A DNA stretch of 64,000 bases, taken from positions 38,506,905-38,570,904 of the forward strand of contig CM047427.1 of NCBI GenBank assembly GCA_026168455.1, read 5' to 3'. Under the pieces are notes generated by a model. The model was not told the origin of the DNA, did no database searches, and saw only the letters and a program-made list of their open reading frames with translations. The translations under genes were made by a program, and so were the position numbers. The stretch is from Theocolax elegans. Taxonomy: Eukaryota; Arthropoda; Insecta; Hymenoptera; Cerocephalidae. Shown here piece after piece: positions 35,031-46,364 of the stretch; within the stretch, counting starts at the first letter, position 1, and each line of letters starts with the position of its first letter.

Positions 35031-35950
35031 TCAGGCCTCAAGCCGTCCGCGTACGCAGGAACAACAAAACTCACATTTCTCTCGATTCACTTCGAGTCCA
35101 GCGTCATTCAACGTCCTTAGTACGTATTCGAGCCATTTTAGATGGTCCTCAAAAGTTTCGGTAATGACGATCAAGTCGTCTAGGTAACCAAACACATGAG
35201 GTTCCATCTTAGGCCCGAAAATTGCATCTATAAGCCCTGCAAAGTCATAGGAGCATTCATGAGGCCAAAGGACATTCTCGTGAACTGCCACAGCCCCGAT
35301 CCTGGTACAGCAAATGCAGTATAATGCCGACTCCCCTTGGCCATTAATATTTGGAAGTATGCTTTCTTAAGATCAATTTTCGATATGTACCTTGCATTAT
35401 GCAGCGTATCCATTATGGTATCCATATTAGGAATTGGATAAGAATCACGTTTTGTGACTGCATTAAGGTCTCGAAAATCGATACACAAGCGATAACTTCC
35501 TTCGTCCTTGCGAACGATGACCGGAGCAGCTAACCAATCACTCGCACTCGGTTCAATAATGCCCTTGTCAAACATCTTTTTGACCTCACTCTGGGAAAAT
35601 TCGAGGACCTTGGGAGACATACGTCTTGGCTTATGACGAACCGGTCTTGCACCAGGTTCAACCTCTATATGGTGCTTCGTTAACGTCGTAAAGCCGTGGA
35701 CGTCTCCCGAGGGCAAGGGTAGGCTTTTTACTAACTCTTTGACTTGTTTCCGCTGGTGGTCCGGTATCTCAATTATACCAGCACATTCAGCTGAAATCCT
35801 CGAATCAATATCATGAGCTGTATCTCTGACAAAGTGTCTCCAATCACTCTCACTTAATTTTTCTTCCATATTCCACTGTTGCAGAAAATCCATACCGAGA
35901 ATGATGGAATGCTCAATATTCTCTACAATTCTTAATACAATTGTCATCAA
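35031..35950 (-). pseudogene. pol: Gypsy reverse transcriptase
   Basis: The first part (35950-35228) contains GMDFLQQWN, VEPGARPVRHKPRRMSPK, FDKGIIEPSASDWLAAPV, YRLCIDFRDLNAVTKRDSYP, ISKIDLKKAYFQI (first catalytic Asp) and FTRMSFGLMNAP. After a frame change near 35250 comes FAGLIDAIFGPKMEPHVFGYLDDLIV, where YLDD (about 35187-35175) is the catalytic motif, then GLEVNREKCEFC. All core motifs are present; the shift is the only clear defect here. Confidence 0.9.
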
Positions 35951-36539
35951 GGCCTTCTATACAGAATAGAATGTCGATAAGGCCAAGGACTTTAAGTGCT
36001 GGTCCAGCCACATCTTTCATGATAACCTTCACAGGTCTCCATTTAAACTTGTACTGCTCGACAACATCTGATAGTGCAAGAAAGACCATGGCGCCAGGAT
36101 CGAAAAGTGCTTTAAAGTCCTTTCCACCGGATCGTACGAAAAAGAATAGCCGGTTATCCGATTGGATGCCAGCAATTATCCGATCGGTTTGACTATCGTC
36201 GTTAGGAGTCGATGCCGTGTGCGTCATTTTAGACGTACTTGGTACGGCATCTGCCCCCCCCCCCCCCTCCTGAACTGTACTTCTCGGCAACGAGTTTGTA
36301 CGATTCATGTTATGCACACCATCGACAACTACCTTCTCCACCAAGGGCTCGTTGTTGAGGACAATTTCCTTCTCCACCAAGGGCTTCTTGTCCTTTTTAC
36401 TAGATGTGTCACAACGGGGTAACGATGAGCAACAACCAAAGTCGTTCACTCCGATGGTGCTAAGCGGCTCCTTAGCCCAATCGTTAGCCTCACGCTTTTG
36501 TTGGTCCAATAAGGTTCCTTGTTTTGTTTTACCTTGCAA
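35913..36539 (-). pseudogene. Gypsy aspartic protease region
   Basis: The active-site region reads FKALFDPGAMVFLALSDV (about 36118-36065). The usual D-S/T-G-A is altered to D-P-G-A, which would be expected to impair catalysis. VKVIMKDVAGPALKVLGLIDI follows, as in retropepsin folds of gypsy elements. It joins the RT frame after a frame change near 35935 (HSIILGMDFLQQWN). Confidence 0.75.
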
Positions 36540-36869
36540 AGCTCGGGTGGGATTAACAAGTTGGGTTCTAAGAACTTTTCCATCTGTCGAATCCCCAGAA
36601 CGTTTAGGATCCTTACACGCAGACTTACTTTTAACACCAACATCGGTCTGAGTGGGAATTTTATCTCCGCTAAGTACTTTAGCGAAGTCAGCAAATGATT
36701 TGCTAGACTTCTTGAAGTGTTTAGAGGGATCTTTAACCTTAAACCCTTGCCCTTGTAAACCACGCGGTTTACTTACTGCAGTGCAGGGCGCCCGGGGCAG
36801 CTCGGGTGCCCTGCGTTCAGGCTTCCTACGTTTTGGAGGAACCTGACGTAGTTAGGACATGTTTGGAGT

Positions 36870-38945
36870 GTAACGCTACTAGTTCCACACAGCTAGCACT
36901 TCTTTGCTACCAATTCAGTAGAACATTGCTCAGCGGAGTGCCCAATGTTTCCGCATCGGTAGTATGTTCGGCTCGGGCAATACGACGACCTATGACCGAC
37001 TTTTTGGTATGTGAAATACACGCCGACAAAGTTGGTGCTTTGGTTCGTTGGATTTAATGCCGTCGCCTGTGGTTGCACATATTTCACCAGGTTTTGTGCC
37101 ATTTGTGGGACAAGAACATTTTGCTGGGGCAGTTGAGAATTTGTCAAAGAACGTCTTTCTCTTTTGCCCGAGCTCTGTTTTTGTTGCCCAGGTGACTGTT
37201 GAGAAACAGGCACGTGCGATACGGATTTCGAATTGCGGGCACTCACTCCATTATTCGTTTTGCCGTATCGTAACGTTACGGTACGGCCATACTTATTTAG
37301 GAACTCGATCTCAAAATCACGTCAATCTCAAAGAGGTGGCTGAACTGTTCTATACCAGAACAGAGCTGATTTTGAGAACACATTGGGCAGGGCACTGAAC
37401 ATCCTGCGATCTTAGAACCTGTTGTCATTTCTGCAGTCGTGCAAACGGTTCAGAAATTCCGCGTCCTTTTTGGTCTCACCATCAAAGGGCATGTTCCAGA
37501 TACGCAGCTCTTGTGCGCACCCTGTCCGATCGTGCGTTCGGTTATCGTCTTCACAATACCTTAGCCTGGCCTCGTAGGAGTCTCTTTCCCGACGGTCATC
37601 TCCATTATCCGTCCAGGAACTCCTGTGTCTACTGCTAAAAGGATTCCTATTTTCTTGTCGGCCTTCAGCCGCCCTACGAGAATCGGATCTCCTACGAGTA
37701 GGTTCGCGATCAGACTGATATCCATCGGACGAATTCGTCTGAGTACATTGATCGCAAGTAGCCACAGCACGCTTTTATCGAGGCGTTTCTCTACGTCTGT
37801 CCGACCTCTCTTTGTGACCTTGCACCAGAGTCTCCGGTAGAACTCGGTCATCGAGTTTATGGTTGGACTGACGTTTATGAGTACGTCTCTCCATACATTC
37901 ATCATGACGTTCATCGTTGCTTGCATCTTTACTCACACAACGATGGTATCGTGACTTTCTGTTTGGAGCTGTGTACTCACGCCTCTCTCTTCTACCTTGC
38001 CCTTCGCAAGTCTTAGAAGAAGTGTCACGACGTCTTGATTCAATCATCGGTTTTTCGTGAGATTGAACTCTGACGTCATTAGGAAGGTCATATCCATTCC
38101 TATCATCAACATATTGACGTTCGGTTGCGTTGGCTTCGGATTGCCAGTTGTCGTATTGTTTGTAGGTATATCCTGGTAACATACGACGGGCGGCTTCCGC
38201 CTGCAAACCCATGTCAAACTGTTGTATTAGCACTTCACTCGCTTCAGTGCCAATATGTCCGCTGTTTCTCGTATCCCCAATTGGGAGGTAATGTACGGGT
38301 GCATAAAACCCTCCCAGTTGAGCAGTCGTCACGATTATAACCGTCGACATAGTGGTTGTCCATGAGGTTGCAGCCACCGAAACAGGAACGTAAAGGATTG
38401 TAGCCTGAGTTTCTGGGCGAACCACTTGGTGACTGAGCTCCATCTTCTTCAAGAATGGGTGCTCTGTTACTAGCAACCCTTTCGCGATCCGACATTTCGG
38501 ACTCACAGGAAACTTCTGTTCCTGATGAGACCACAGTACCTTTCCTGGAACGAGGTTTCCTAATTTCCCATAGTTCCTGACAAACTAGAGGTTTATGTGC
38601 AGGCTCTGCCCTTACATTCTCATCGTAGTCTGGGAACCATGGGATTTCCAGATTAATATCTACACATCTATTCCAGTGACTCAAAAGGCGTTCGCGGCAC
38701 TCCGCCTCTTCGCTATTTGCGTTTAAACTCAGATGCTACACTGCCTCAATCGGAAGCTTCTTCGTTTCCCGACGAATATCCCTAGCTATGCGTGATTCAC
38801 GCATAAGCTGGGCCATTCGGGCTTCATAGCTGCTGGCCATTATTTTTTTGACCAACAGCAGCCGACGTGTTGCGTCGGAAGATGTGCTCTCAAACGGGAT
38901 TTCAGATGAAATCCCTACTGTTGCGAAAACTTCGGAAGTATCCAA
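36870..38945 (-). pseudogene. gag: Gypsy gag
   Basis: The likely start is Met at 38945 (MDTSEVFATVGISSEIPFES), followed by LLLVKKIMASSYEARMAQL. The frame then breaks at 38735 and elsewhere. Very basic, Arg-rich linkers follow (RRRSDSRRAAEGRQENRN), then the capsid start RIWNMPFDGETKKDAEFLNRL (about 37500-37430). The nucleocapsid at about 36985-36900 has two zinc knuckles, one as YQKVGHRSSYC and one as YRCGNIGHSAEQC, in each of which the first Cys is now Tyr. Gag coats the element RNA and forms the particle. At least five frame changes are present. Confidence 0.75.
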
Positions 38946-39544
38946 TTTTCAATTGGAAATTATTTTATTGAACTCACCACAATAAAATAATTATTACTCC
39001 CAACGATAAAAAAAATTTGGTGTCAGCTTAATGACAATAAATTGTAAATATGCACCGACTAGTGTACCAACAAAATTAATTTACTTAACCAAAATCCAAA
39101 ATAGTTTCCATAAGCGAAATTTATTTCGTCCTTAGAAGGACAAAATTATTAAATTTTGTTGGTTAAAGTTGTGGCAAATCACGCACTTAACACTTGCACC
39201 AAATTAAAATTAATCATTTAACTTTCTCACACGTCTAAATAAATAATGTTTAGAATAGTGTCTTGTGATTCACACACACCAAGACTCTGCACAATTGCTT
39301 CTGCAAGCACAAATAATTGTTAACAAAAAAAATCTTAAATTATTTCAATATCGTTGGTAATTTACCAGTAATGGTAAATTTAACAGTTTCCCAAAATATC
39401 TCTCTCGCCAGTTATAATCCAACAGATTCCGCACTGGCGAAAAGAATTTATTTTGTTATGGAAATTGAAATAATAAAAGTTTGAATTTATAAATAAATAA
39501 AAAAAAAACAATAAATTATAAAGGAAGAAAAGAAAAAATAATTA
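38946..39544. other. Gypsy upstream region, possibly LTR
   Basis: Non-coding AT-rich sequence lies between gag and the ribozyme-bearing repeat, and repeats at 42222-42813. It should contain the 5' LTR and leader of the minus-strand element, but no partner LTR is recognisable on the other side. Confidence 0.35.
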
Positions 39545-40125
39545 AATTATAGGATAAATGAATTTATTGATCTCCACAAGCCAAAGACTATTCCTCACAA
39601 CTCAGTAAGGCGGACTGTATTAATACTATCCACTGTAGAAACCTCACAGGATGAGTGTTTGAAAAAAGACCAAGACAAGCTAAGTCAAAGTAAAAAATTT
39701 AATTGATTGTAGTATAAAATTAAAAAAACGGAAAGAAAAGAAAGAAGGGAAACGAAAATTTATTGTTTTTCGCCCTGAGTATGCCTGGTGGGCTCAGCAG
39801 TAGAGTCCAGGCATCTCGTTTCTAGATACAGATGAATGATATAATATAATTTTTTTTTGAAAAATAGCTGTATTTCGACGAGGAAGACACGGGGTATATA
39901 TGCCCAACCGATAGCAAACTTTAGTAAGTGCCACATATTAACAGGTAGCCCCCTAACGCACTTACATAGAACTAATGCCTTAATCGTCAGAATATTGCCA
40001 TAAAAAGCATTTTGTGATCGAATGCTATATGGGTGAAAATCATCTAACGTGAACATTTGACGTTGTGACATGCAAGAAAACAAAATGAAAAAAATAATAT
40101 ATTTTTGGTTTCTCTGGACCAATTA
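39545..40125 (-). repeat. Ribozyme-bearing Penelope-like repeat, unit 1
   Basis: On the minus strand a leader encodes MFTLDDFHPYSIRSQ (about 40058-40014). It is followed about 225 nt later by the hammerhead-like core (39830-39764), then a polypurine/pyrimidine stretch, and the tail GAGATCAATAAATTCATTTATC near 39580-39550. The tail half matches the 9890-10394 insertion closely. The leader matches MCTLDDFHSYSF at 47891, 53996 and, in a shorter form, 49715. Confidence 0.75.
39764..39830 (-). ncRNA. Hammerhead ribozyme relic, unit 1
   Basis: Same layout as 10050-10115: UGUA-UC, stem I UAGA/UCUA, stem II GCCC/GGGC, GAAA, and the AUGCCUGG/CCAGGCAU loop pair all kept. The core reads CUGCUGA instead of CUGAUGA (invariant A6 to C) and stem III is weakened (AACA instead of UACA), so it is probably inactive. 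Confidence 0.7.
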
Positions 40126-40566
40126 CAGTCTCTAGAGTACCTGTTTACAGTGGGCATAGAAAATCAGTTGATTTACTCAACGTATTGAAGATTTTTAATT
40201 TTTACATTCCAGGGGAATTACATATATTTTGATATATATAACATAAACATCTTGAATACATCCCTAATACAAAACTCACGTGAGATCTCAAGTGAAGTCT
40301 CATACCAAAATCTCATGTGATATTTCAATTGGAGAGGTGTTTAAATTTGTTAAACAATAAAAAAATCAATTTCTGAGTATGGAGAGTCACTTATTAAATG
40401 ATACAACCACCAGATAAGCTTAAAAATTAAGGTTTCTAAGCAATTAAGGCATATTTTCGATTTGTAGAAATTTCGCACGTGAGATTTTGTAATAGGGATA
40501 GAAAGTTTTAATAAACATACTAGCTATGAACGCTCGCTTCGCTCGCGAATTTTATAATATTTTCAT
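40126..40566. other. Junction sequence without supported gene
   Basis: AT-rich sequence between the ribozyme repeat and the Helitron piece, repeated at 43395-43835. It contains ATGAACGCTCGCTTCGCTCG, a CG-rich inverted repeat (GCTCGC/GCGAGC) just before the Helitron coding. Confidence 0.3.
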
Positions 40567-41034
40567 AGACTGAAAATTTAAGATTGCAAAAGCCAGATAC
40601 TAGTTTCAAAAAGTGGTTACTTGATATAGGAGAAAATAAAAATTTAACAAAATATGAATTAAAAAACAATGTCAAAGAATTACCAACGCAATTCATTTGT
40701 GATAACAATTTAATAACAGAAATCTTTGGAGATAAGATAAATCCTAATGATCCAACATTAAAAAATAAAGTAATATTATCGCCTTTAAATTCTAATGTAT
40801 TAACACTTAATGAAGATATAGTAGAAAAAATTGATGGATGTAGTTATACATTTTATAGTGATGATAGAGTAGAAAGTGATGATAATGATACATTACAAGA
40901 ATCAATCCCAACAGACTTTTTAAATTCATTATCACCCAATAGATTACCTCCACATAAATTAATATTAAAAAGGGTGCAATAGTTAGTTGTTTGCGAAATT
41001 TAGATATCAATGGTGGACTATGTAATGGAACAAG
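40567..41034 (+). pseudogene. Helitron helicase fragment, unit 1
   Basis: Coding starts in frame at TENLRLQKPDTSFKKWLLDIG, then IFGDKINPNDPTL, NSNVLTLNEDIVEKIDG and FLNSLSPNRLPPHKLILK. A frame change at the A-run near 40970 leads to CLRNLDINGGLCNGT. It is cut at 41034 by the duplication junction. This is the C-terminal part of the Pif1-type helicase of Helitrons; the Rep domain is absent. Confidence 0.85.
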
Positions 41035-42221
41035 TAGCCACAGCACGCTTTTATCGAGGCGTTTCTCTACGTCTGTCCGACCTCTCTTTGTGACCTTGCA
41101 CCAGAGTCTCCGGTAGAACTCGGTCATCGAGTTTATGGTTGGACTGACGTTTATGAGTACGTCTCTCCATACATTCATCATGACGTTCATCGTTGCTTGC
41201 ATCTTTACTCACACAACGATGGTATCGTGACTTTCTGTTTGGAGCTGTGTACTCACGCCTCTCTCTTCTACCTTGCCCTTCGCAAGTCTTAGAAGAAGTG
41301 TCACGACGTCTTGATTCAATCATCGGTTTTCGTGAGATTGAACTCTGACGTCATTAGGAAGGTCATATCCATTCCTATCATCAACATATTGACGTTCGGT
41401 TTGCGTTGGCTTCGGATTGCCAGTTGTCGTATTGTTTGTAGGTATATCCTGGTAACATACGACGGGCGGCTTCCGCCTGCAAACCCATGTCAAACTGTTG
41501 TATTAGCACTTCACTCGCTTCAGTGCCAATATGTCCGCTGTTTCTCGTATCCCCAATTGGGAGGTAATGTACGGGTGCATAAAACCCTCCCAGTTGAGCA
41601 GTCGTCACGATTATAACCGTCGACATAGTGGTTGTCCATGAGGTTGCAGCCACCGAAACAGGAACGTAAAGGATTGTAGCCTGAGTTTCTGGGCGAACCA
41701 CTTGGTGACTGAGCTCCATCTTCTTCAAGAATGGGTGCTCTGTTACTAGCAACCCTTTCGCGATCCGACATTTCGGACTCACAGGAAACTTCTGTTCCTG
41801 ATGAGACCACAGTACCTTTCCTGGAACGAGGTTTCCTAATTTCCCATAGTTCCTGACAAACTAGAGGTTTATGTGCAGGCTCTGCCCTTACATTCTCATC
41901 GTAGTCTGGGAACCATGGGATTTCCAGATTAATATCTACACATCTATTCCAGTGACTCAAAAGGCGTTCGCGGCACTCCGCCTCTTCGCTATTTGCGTTT
42001 AAACTCAGATGCTACACTGCCTCAATCGGAAGCTTCTTCGTTTCCCGACGAATATCCCTAGCTATGCGTGATTCACGCATAAGCTGGGCCATTCGGGCTT
42101 CATAGCTGCTGGCCATTATTTTTTTGACCAACAGCAGCCGACGTGTTGCGTCGGAAGATGTGCTCTCAAACGGGATTTCAGATGAAATCCCTACTGTTGC
42201 GAAAACTTCGGAAGTATCCAA
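41035..42221 (-). pseudogene. gag: Gypsy gag, duplicated 5' part
   Basis: A copy of 37759-38945 from the tandem duplication, starting at Met 42221 and ending at the junction inside the basic linker. It differs from the first copy by a few single-base indels in homopolymers, which change where the frame breaks (for example near 41400). No new function is expected. Confidence 0.85.
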
Positions 42222-42813
42222 TTTTCAATTGGAAATTATTTTATTGAACTCACCACAATAAAATAATTATTACTCCCAACGATAAAAAAATTTGGTGTCA
42301 GCTTAATGACAATAAATTGTAAATATGCACCGACTAGTGTACCAACAAAATTAATTTACTTAACCAAAATCCAAATAGTTTCCATAAGCGAAATTTATTT
42401 CGTCCTTAGAAGGACAAAATTATTAAATTTTGTTGGTTAAAGTTGTGGCAAATCACGCACTTAACACTTGCACCAAATTAAATTAATCATTTAACTTTCT
42501 CACACGTCTAAATAAATAATGTTTAGAATAGTGTCTTGTGATTCACACACACCAAGACTCTGCACAATGCTTCTGCAAGCACAAATAATTGTTAACAAAA
42601 AAATCTTAAATTATTTCAATATCGTTGGTAATTTACCAGTAATGGTAAATTTAACAGTTTCCCAAAATATCTCTCTCGCCAGTTATAATCCAACAGATTC
42701 CGCACTGGCGAAAAGAATTTATTTTGTTATGGAAATTGAAATAATAAAAGTTTGAATTTATAAATAAATAAAAAAAAACAATAAATTATAAAGGAAGAAA
42801 AGAAAAAATAATT

Positions 42814-43394
42814 AAATTATAGGATAAATGAATTTATTGATCTCCACAAGCCAAAGACTATTCCTCACAACTCAGTAAGGCGGACTGTATTAATACTATC
42901 CACTGTAGAAACCTCACAGGATGAGTGTTTGAAAAAAGACCAAGACAAGCTAAGTCAAAGTAAAAATTTAATTGATTGTAGTATAAAATTAAAAAAACGG
43001 AAAGAAAAGAAAGAAGGGAAACGAAAATTTATTGTTTTTCGCCCTGAGTATGCCTGGTGGGCTCAGCAGTAGAGTCCAGGCATCTCGTTTCTAGATACAG
43101 ATGAATGATATAATATAATTTTTTTTTGAAAAATAGCTGTATTTCGACGAGGAAGACACGGGGTATATATGCCCAACCGATAGCAAACTTTAGTAAGTGC
43201 CACATATTAACAGGTAGCCCCCTAACGCACTTACATAGAACTAATGCCTTAATCGTCAGAATATTGCCATAAAAAGCATTTTGTGATCGAATGCTATATG
43301 GGTGAAAATCATCTAACGTGAACATTTGACGTTGTGACATGCAAGAAAACAAAATGAAAAAAATAATATATTTTTGGTTTCTCTGGACCAATTA
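42814..43394 (-). repeat. Ribozyme-bearing Penelope-like repeat, unit 2
   Basis: A copy of 39545-40125 within the tandem duplication, with the same leader (MFTLDDFH near 43327), core and tail. Confidence 0.75.
43033..43099 (-). ncRNA. Hammerhead ribozyme relic, unit 2
   Basis: Identical to the unit 1 relic: CUGCUGA core, intact stems I and II and intact loop-loop complement. It arose by the tandem duplication, so it is not independent evidence of retroposition. Confidence 0.7.
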
Positions 43395-43835
43395 CAGTCT
43401 CTAGAGTACCTGTTTACAGTGGGCATAGAAAATCAGTTGATTTACTCAACGTATTGAAGATTTTTAATTTTTACATTCCAGGGGAATTACATATATTTTG
43501 ATATATATAACATAAACATCTTGAATACATCCCTAATACAAAAACTCACGTGAGATCTCAAGTGAAGTCTCATACCAAAATCTCATGTGATATTTCAATT
43601 GGAGAGGTGTTTAAATTTGTTAAACAATAAAAAATCAATTTCTGAGTATGGAGAGTCACTTATTAAATGATACAACCACCAGATAAGCTTAAAAATTAAG
43701 GTTTCTAAGCAATTAAGGCATATTTTCGATTTGTAGAAATTTCGCACGTGAGATTTTGTAATAGGGATAGAAAGTTTTAATAAACATACTAGCTATGAAC
43801 GCTCGCTTCGCTCGCGAATTTTATAATATTTTCAT

Positions 43836-44727
43836 AGACTGAAAATTTAAGATTGCAAAAGCCAGATACTAGTTTCAAAAAGTGGTTACTTGATATAGGA
43901 GAAAATAAAAATTTAACAAAATATGAATTAAAAAACAATGTCAAAGAATTACCAACGCAATTCATTTGTGATAACAATTTAATAACAGAAATCTTTGGAG
44001 ATAAGATAAATCCTAATGATCCAACATTAAAAAATAAAGTAATATTATCGCCTTTAAATTCTAATGTATTAACACTTAATGAAGATATAGTAGAAAAAAT
44101 TGATGGATGTAGTTATACATTTTATAGTGATGATAGAGTAGAAAGTGATGATAATGATACATTACAAGAATCAATCCCAACAGACTTTTTAAATTCATTA
44201 TCACCCAATAGATTACCTCCACATAAATTAATATTAAAAAGGGTGCAATAGTTAGTTGTTTGCGAAATTTAGATATCAATGGTGGACTATGTAATGGAAC
44301 AAGAATGATAATCAAGGATATGAAACAGTATGTTATAACAGTAGAAATAATTACAGGTAAAAATGCTGGCAAGATAATATTATTGCCAAGTATTGATTTA
44401 TATTCATCATCAGAAGAAATTCCGTTTCATATGATAAGAAGACAATTTCCAATAAGACTTAGCTTTGCTATGACTATAAACAAAGCTCAAGGTCAATCCT
44501 TTGACAAAGTTGGTTTATATTTAAATACTCCTGTTTTTAGTCATGGTCAATTATACGTAGCTTTATCAAGAACAACATCAAAGGATAATTTAAAAGTATT
44601 TATAGATAATAAATCTATTAATAAAAATGATAATATAATAAAATATAGAAATAAAAAACTTATCCTCGGTGAAAACGCAAAAATTTATACAAAAAATGTA
44701 GTTTATTCAAAAATATTTGAATATTAA
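43836..44727 (+). pseudogene. Helitron Pif1-like helicase, C-terminal end
   Basis: This extends the unit 2 copy past the duplication border: after the frame change near 44240 it reads CLRNLDINGGLCNGTRMIIKD and IRRQFPIRLSFAMTINKAQG. It ends with FDKVGLYLNTPVFSHGQLYVALSRTTSKDNLKVF and a stop at 44727. The A-M-T-I-N-K-A/S-Q-G and H-G-Q-L-Y-V-A-L-S-R blocks are diagnostic of helicase motifs V-VI in Helitrons, which transpose by rolling-circle replication. Only one frameshift breaks about 295 codons. Neither a CTRR end nor a hairpin could be assigned. Confidence 0.88.
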
Positions 44728-44828
44728 TTTTATATATATATATATTATTTTTTTCATTGTCTAAATACATACATATATGTAAATGTATTAAGAATTGTAA
44801 ATATACTTATAAATATGTTATTGACTGA
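44728..44828. other. AT-rich spacer after the Helitron helicase
   Basis: TA-rich simple sequence and no gene. A Helitron 3' end could lie here but is not recognisable. Confidence 0.3.
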
Positions 44829-46030
44829 ATATTGGCTGAGAAATCGCCATCTTAATTTATTCAAACTTATTATTAGATGAATAATTATAAAAAATAAACC
44901 TATTATGAATTGTTATGAATTGATTAAATATGAGTTGTTACGAAATGATTAAATATTGACTAAGAAATCGTCATCATGATTTATTCGAACTTACTATTAG
45001 ATGAATAATTATAAAAAAAAAACTTATTATGAATTGTTATGAATTGACTGAATATTGGCTGAGAAATCGCCAACATAATTTATTCAAACATATTTTTAGA
45101 TATAAATAATTCAAAAATAAACTTATTATTAATTATTATAAATTGACTGAATATTGGCTGACAAATCGCCATCATAATTAAATAATTAAAAAATAAACTT
45201 ATTATTAATTGTTATGAATTAACTGAATATGAGTTGTTACGAAATAATTAAATATTGGCTGAGAAATCGCCATCATGATTTATTTAAACTTATTATATAT
45301 TAGATGAATAATTAAAAAAAAATAAACTTATTATTAATTGTTATGTATTGACTGAATATTGGCTGAGAAATCGCCAACATAATTTATTCAAACTTATTTT
45401 TAGATATAAATAATTCAAAAATAAACTTATTATTAATTGTTATAAAGTGACTAATTATGAGTTGTTACGAAATGATTAAATATTGGCTGAGAAATCGCCA
45501 TCATAATTAAATAATTAAAAAATAAACTTATTATTATTTGTTATAAATTGACTAATTACGAGTTGTTACGAAATGATTAAATATTGGCTGAGAAATCGCC
45601 ATCATAATTAAATAATTAAAAAATAAACTTATTATTAATTTTTATGAATTGACTGAATATTGGCTGAGAAATCGCCAACATGTTTATTCAAACTTATTAT
45701 TAGATATATAAATAATTAATAAATAAACTTATTATTAATTGTTCTAAATTGACTGAATATTGGCTGAGAAATCGCCATCATAATTAAATAATTAAAAAAT
45801 AAACTTATTATTAATTAGTTTATTATTAATTAGAGACATAACAATATTGTATATTATATATATGTATTAACTAAATGTGACTAAAAATCGTCATAATATT
45901 TTATTCAAACTTATTATTAGATTTAAATAATTAAAAAATATAATTATAAACTTATTATATGAATTATTATGAATTGACTAAATATAATTGTTACGTAATG
46001 ATTAAATATTGGCTGAGAAATCGCCATCTT
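44829..46030. repeat. Minisatellite, period about 100-125 bp, core TATTGGCTGAGAAATCGCC
   Basis: The core recurs at about 44829, 44954 (as GACTAAGAAATCGTC), 45051, 45151, 45252, 45357, 45481, 45581, 45658, 45758, 45876 (diverged) and 46005. Between cores are TAAATAATTAAAAAATAAAC and TTATTATTAATTGTTATGA. The core can form a short stem (GGC/GCC ends). One further copy stands at 52108, at the start of the second large unit. Confidence 0.85.
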
Positions 46031-46159
46031 AATTTGTACAATCATTTGTAATATGAGTGTTATTATTGATAATTTTATTCTCAATAATAACAACAGTCTC
46101 AACTCTGTAAAAGACAGAGAGCAAATGGATTACACATGAAATTCTCCCCTACCTCTTCC

Positions 46160-46329
46160 TCTTGTGAATAATAATTATCATTGTCGTTATGAATAATAAA
46201 ATAATAATTAAAATAATAATAATTATAATTATCATTATCATTATTATGAATAATCCGAGGATTTTGAAGAGTCCTACACCTCGGCAATAAATTGATTTCC
46301 CTCCCTCTTAAAAAAAGAAAATCATTATG

Positions 46330-46364
<35 letters not shown>

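Larger units (their letters stand above)
33250..38945 (-). mobile_element. Ty3/gypsy LTR-retrotransposon, internal region
   Basis: The order on the minus strand is gag (38945-36870), protease (about 36180-35990), RT (about 35790-35031), RNase H (about 34750-34490) and integrase (34369-33250), which is the order of Ty3/gypsy elements. No envelope gene is seen. Flanking LTRs could not be matched to each other, and the 5' part has been copied in a 3.27-kb tandem duplication (37759-44303). Confidence 0.9.
37759..44303. repeat. 3.27-kb tandem duplication (gypsy gag + ribozyme repeat + Helitron piece)
   Basis: Unit 1 is 37759-41034 and unit 2 is 41035-44303. The left border, junction and right border share CAAG (ATCGCAAG, GGAACAAGTAGCC, GGAACAAGAATG), so the event used 4 bp of microhomology. 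The units differ almost only by single-base changes in homopolymer length. Confidence 0.92.

Noticed and set aside
39018..39027. TGGTGTCAGC as a retroelement primer binding site
   Set aside because: It is on the plus strand, whereas the adjacent gypsy element reads on the minus strand, and no plus-strand LTR element is present.
39760..40122. 120-codon minus-strand frame as a host gene (and copy at 43029)
   Set aside because: It runs through the ribozyme relic and simple tails. Only its TLDDFH leader is conserved elsewhere, so it is treated as part of the repeat.
44829..46030. GGCTGAGAAATCGCC units as hammerhead ribozymes
   Set aside because: CUGA is followed directly by GAAA with no room for stem II, so the core cannot form.
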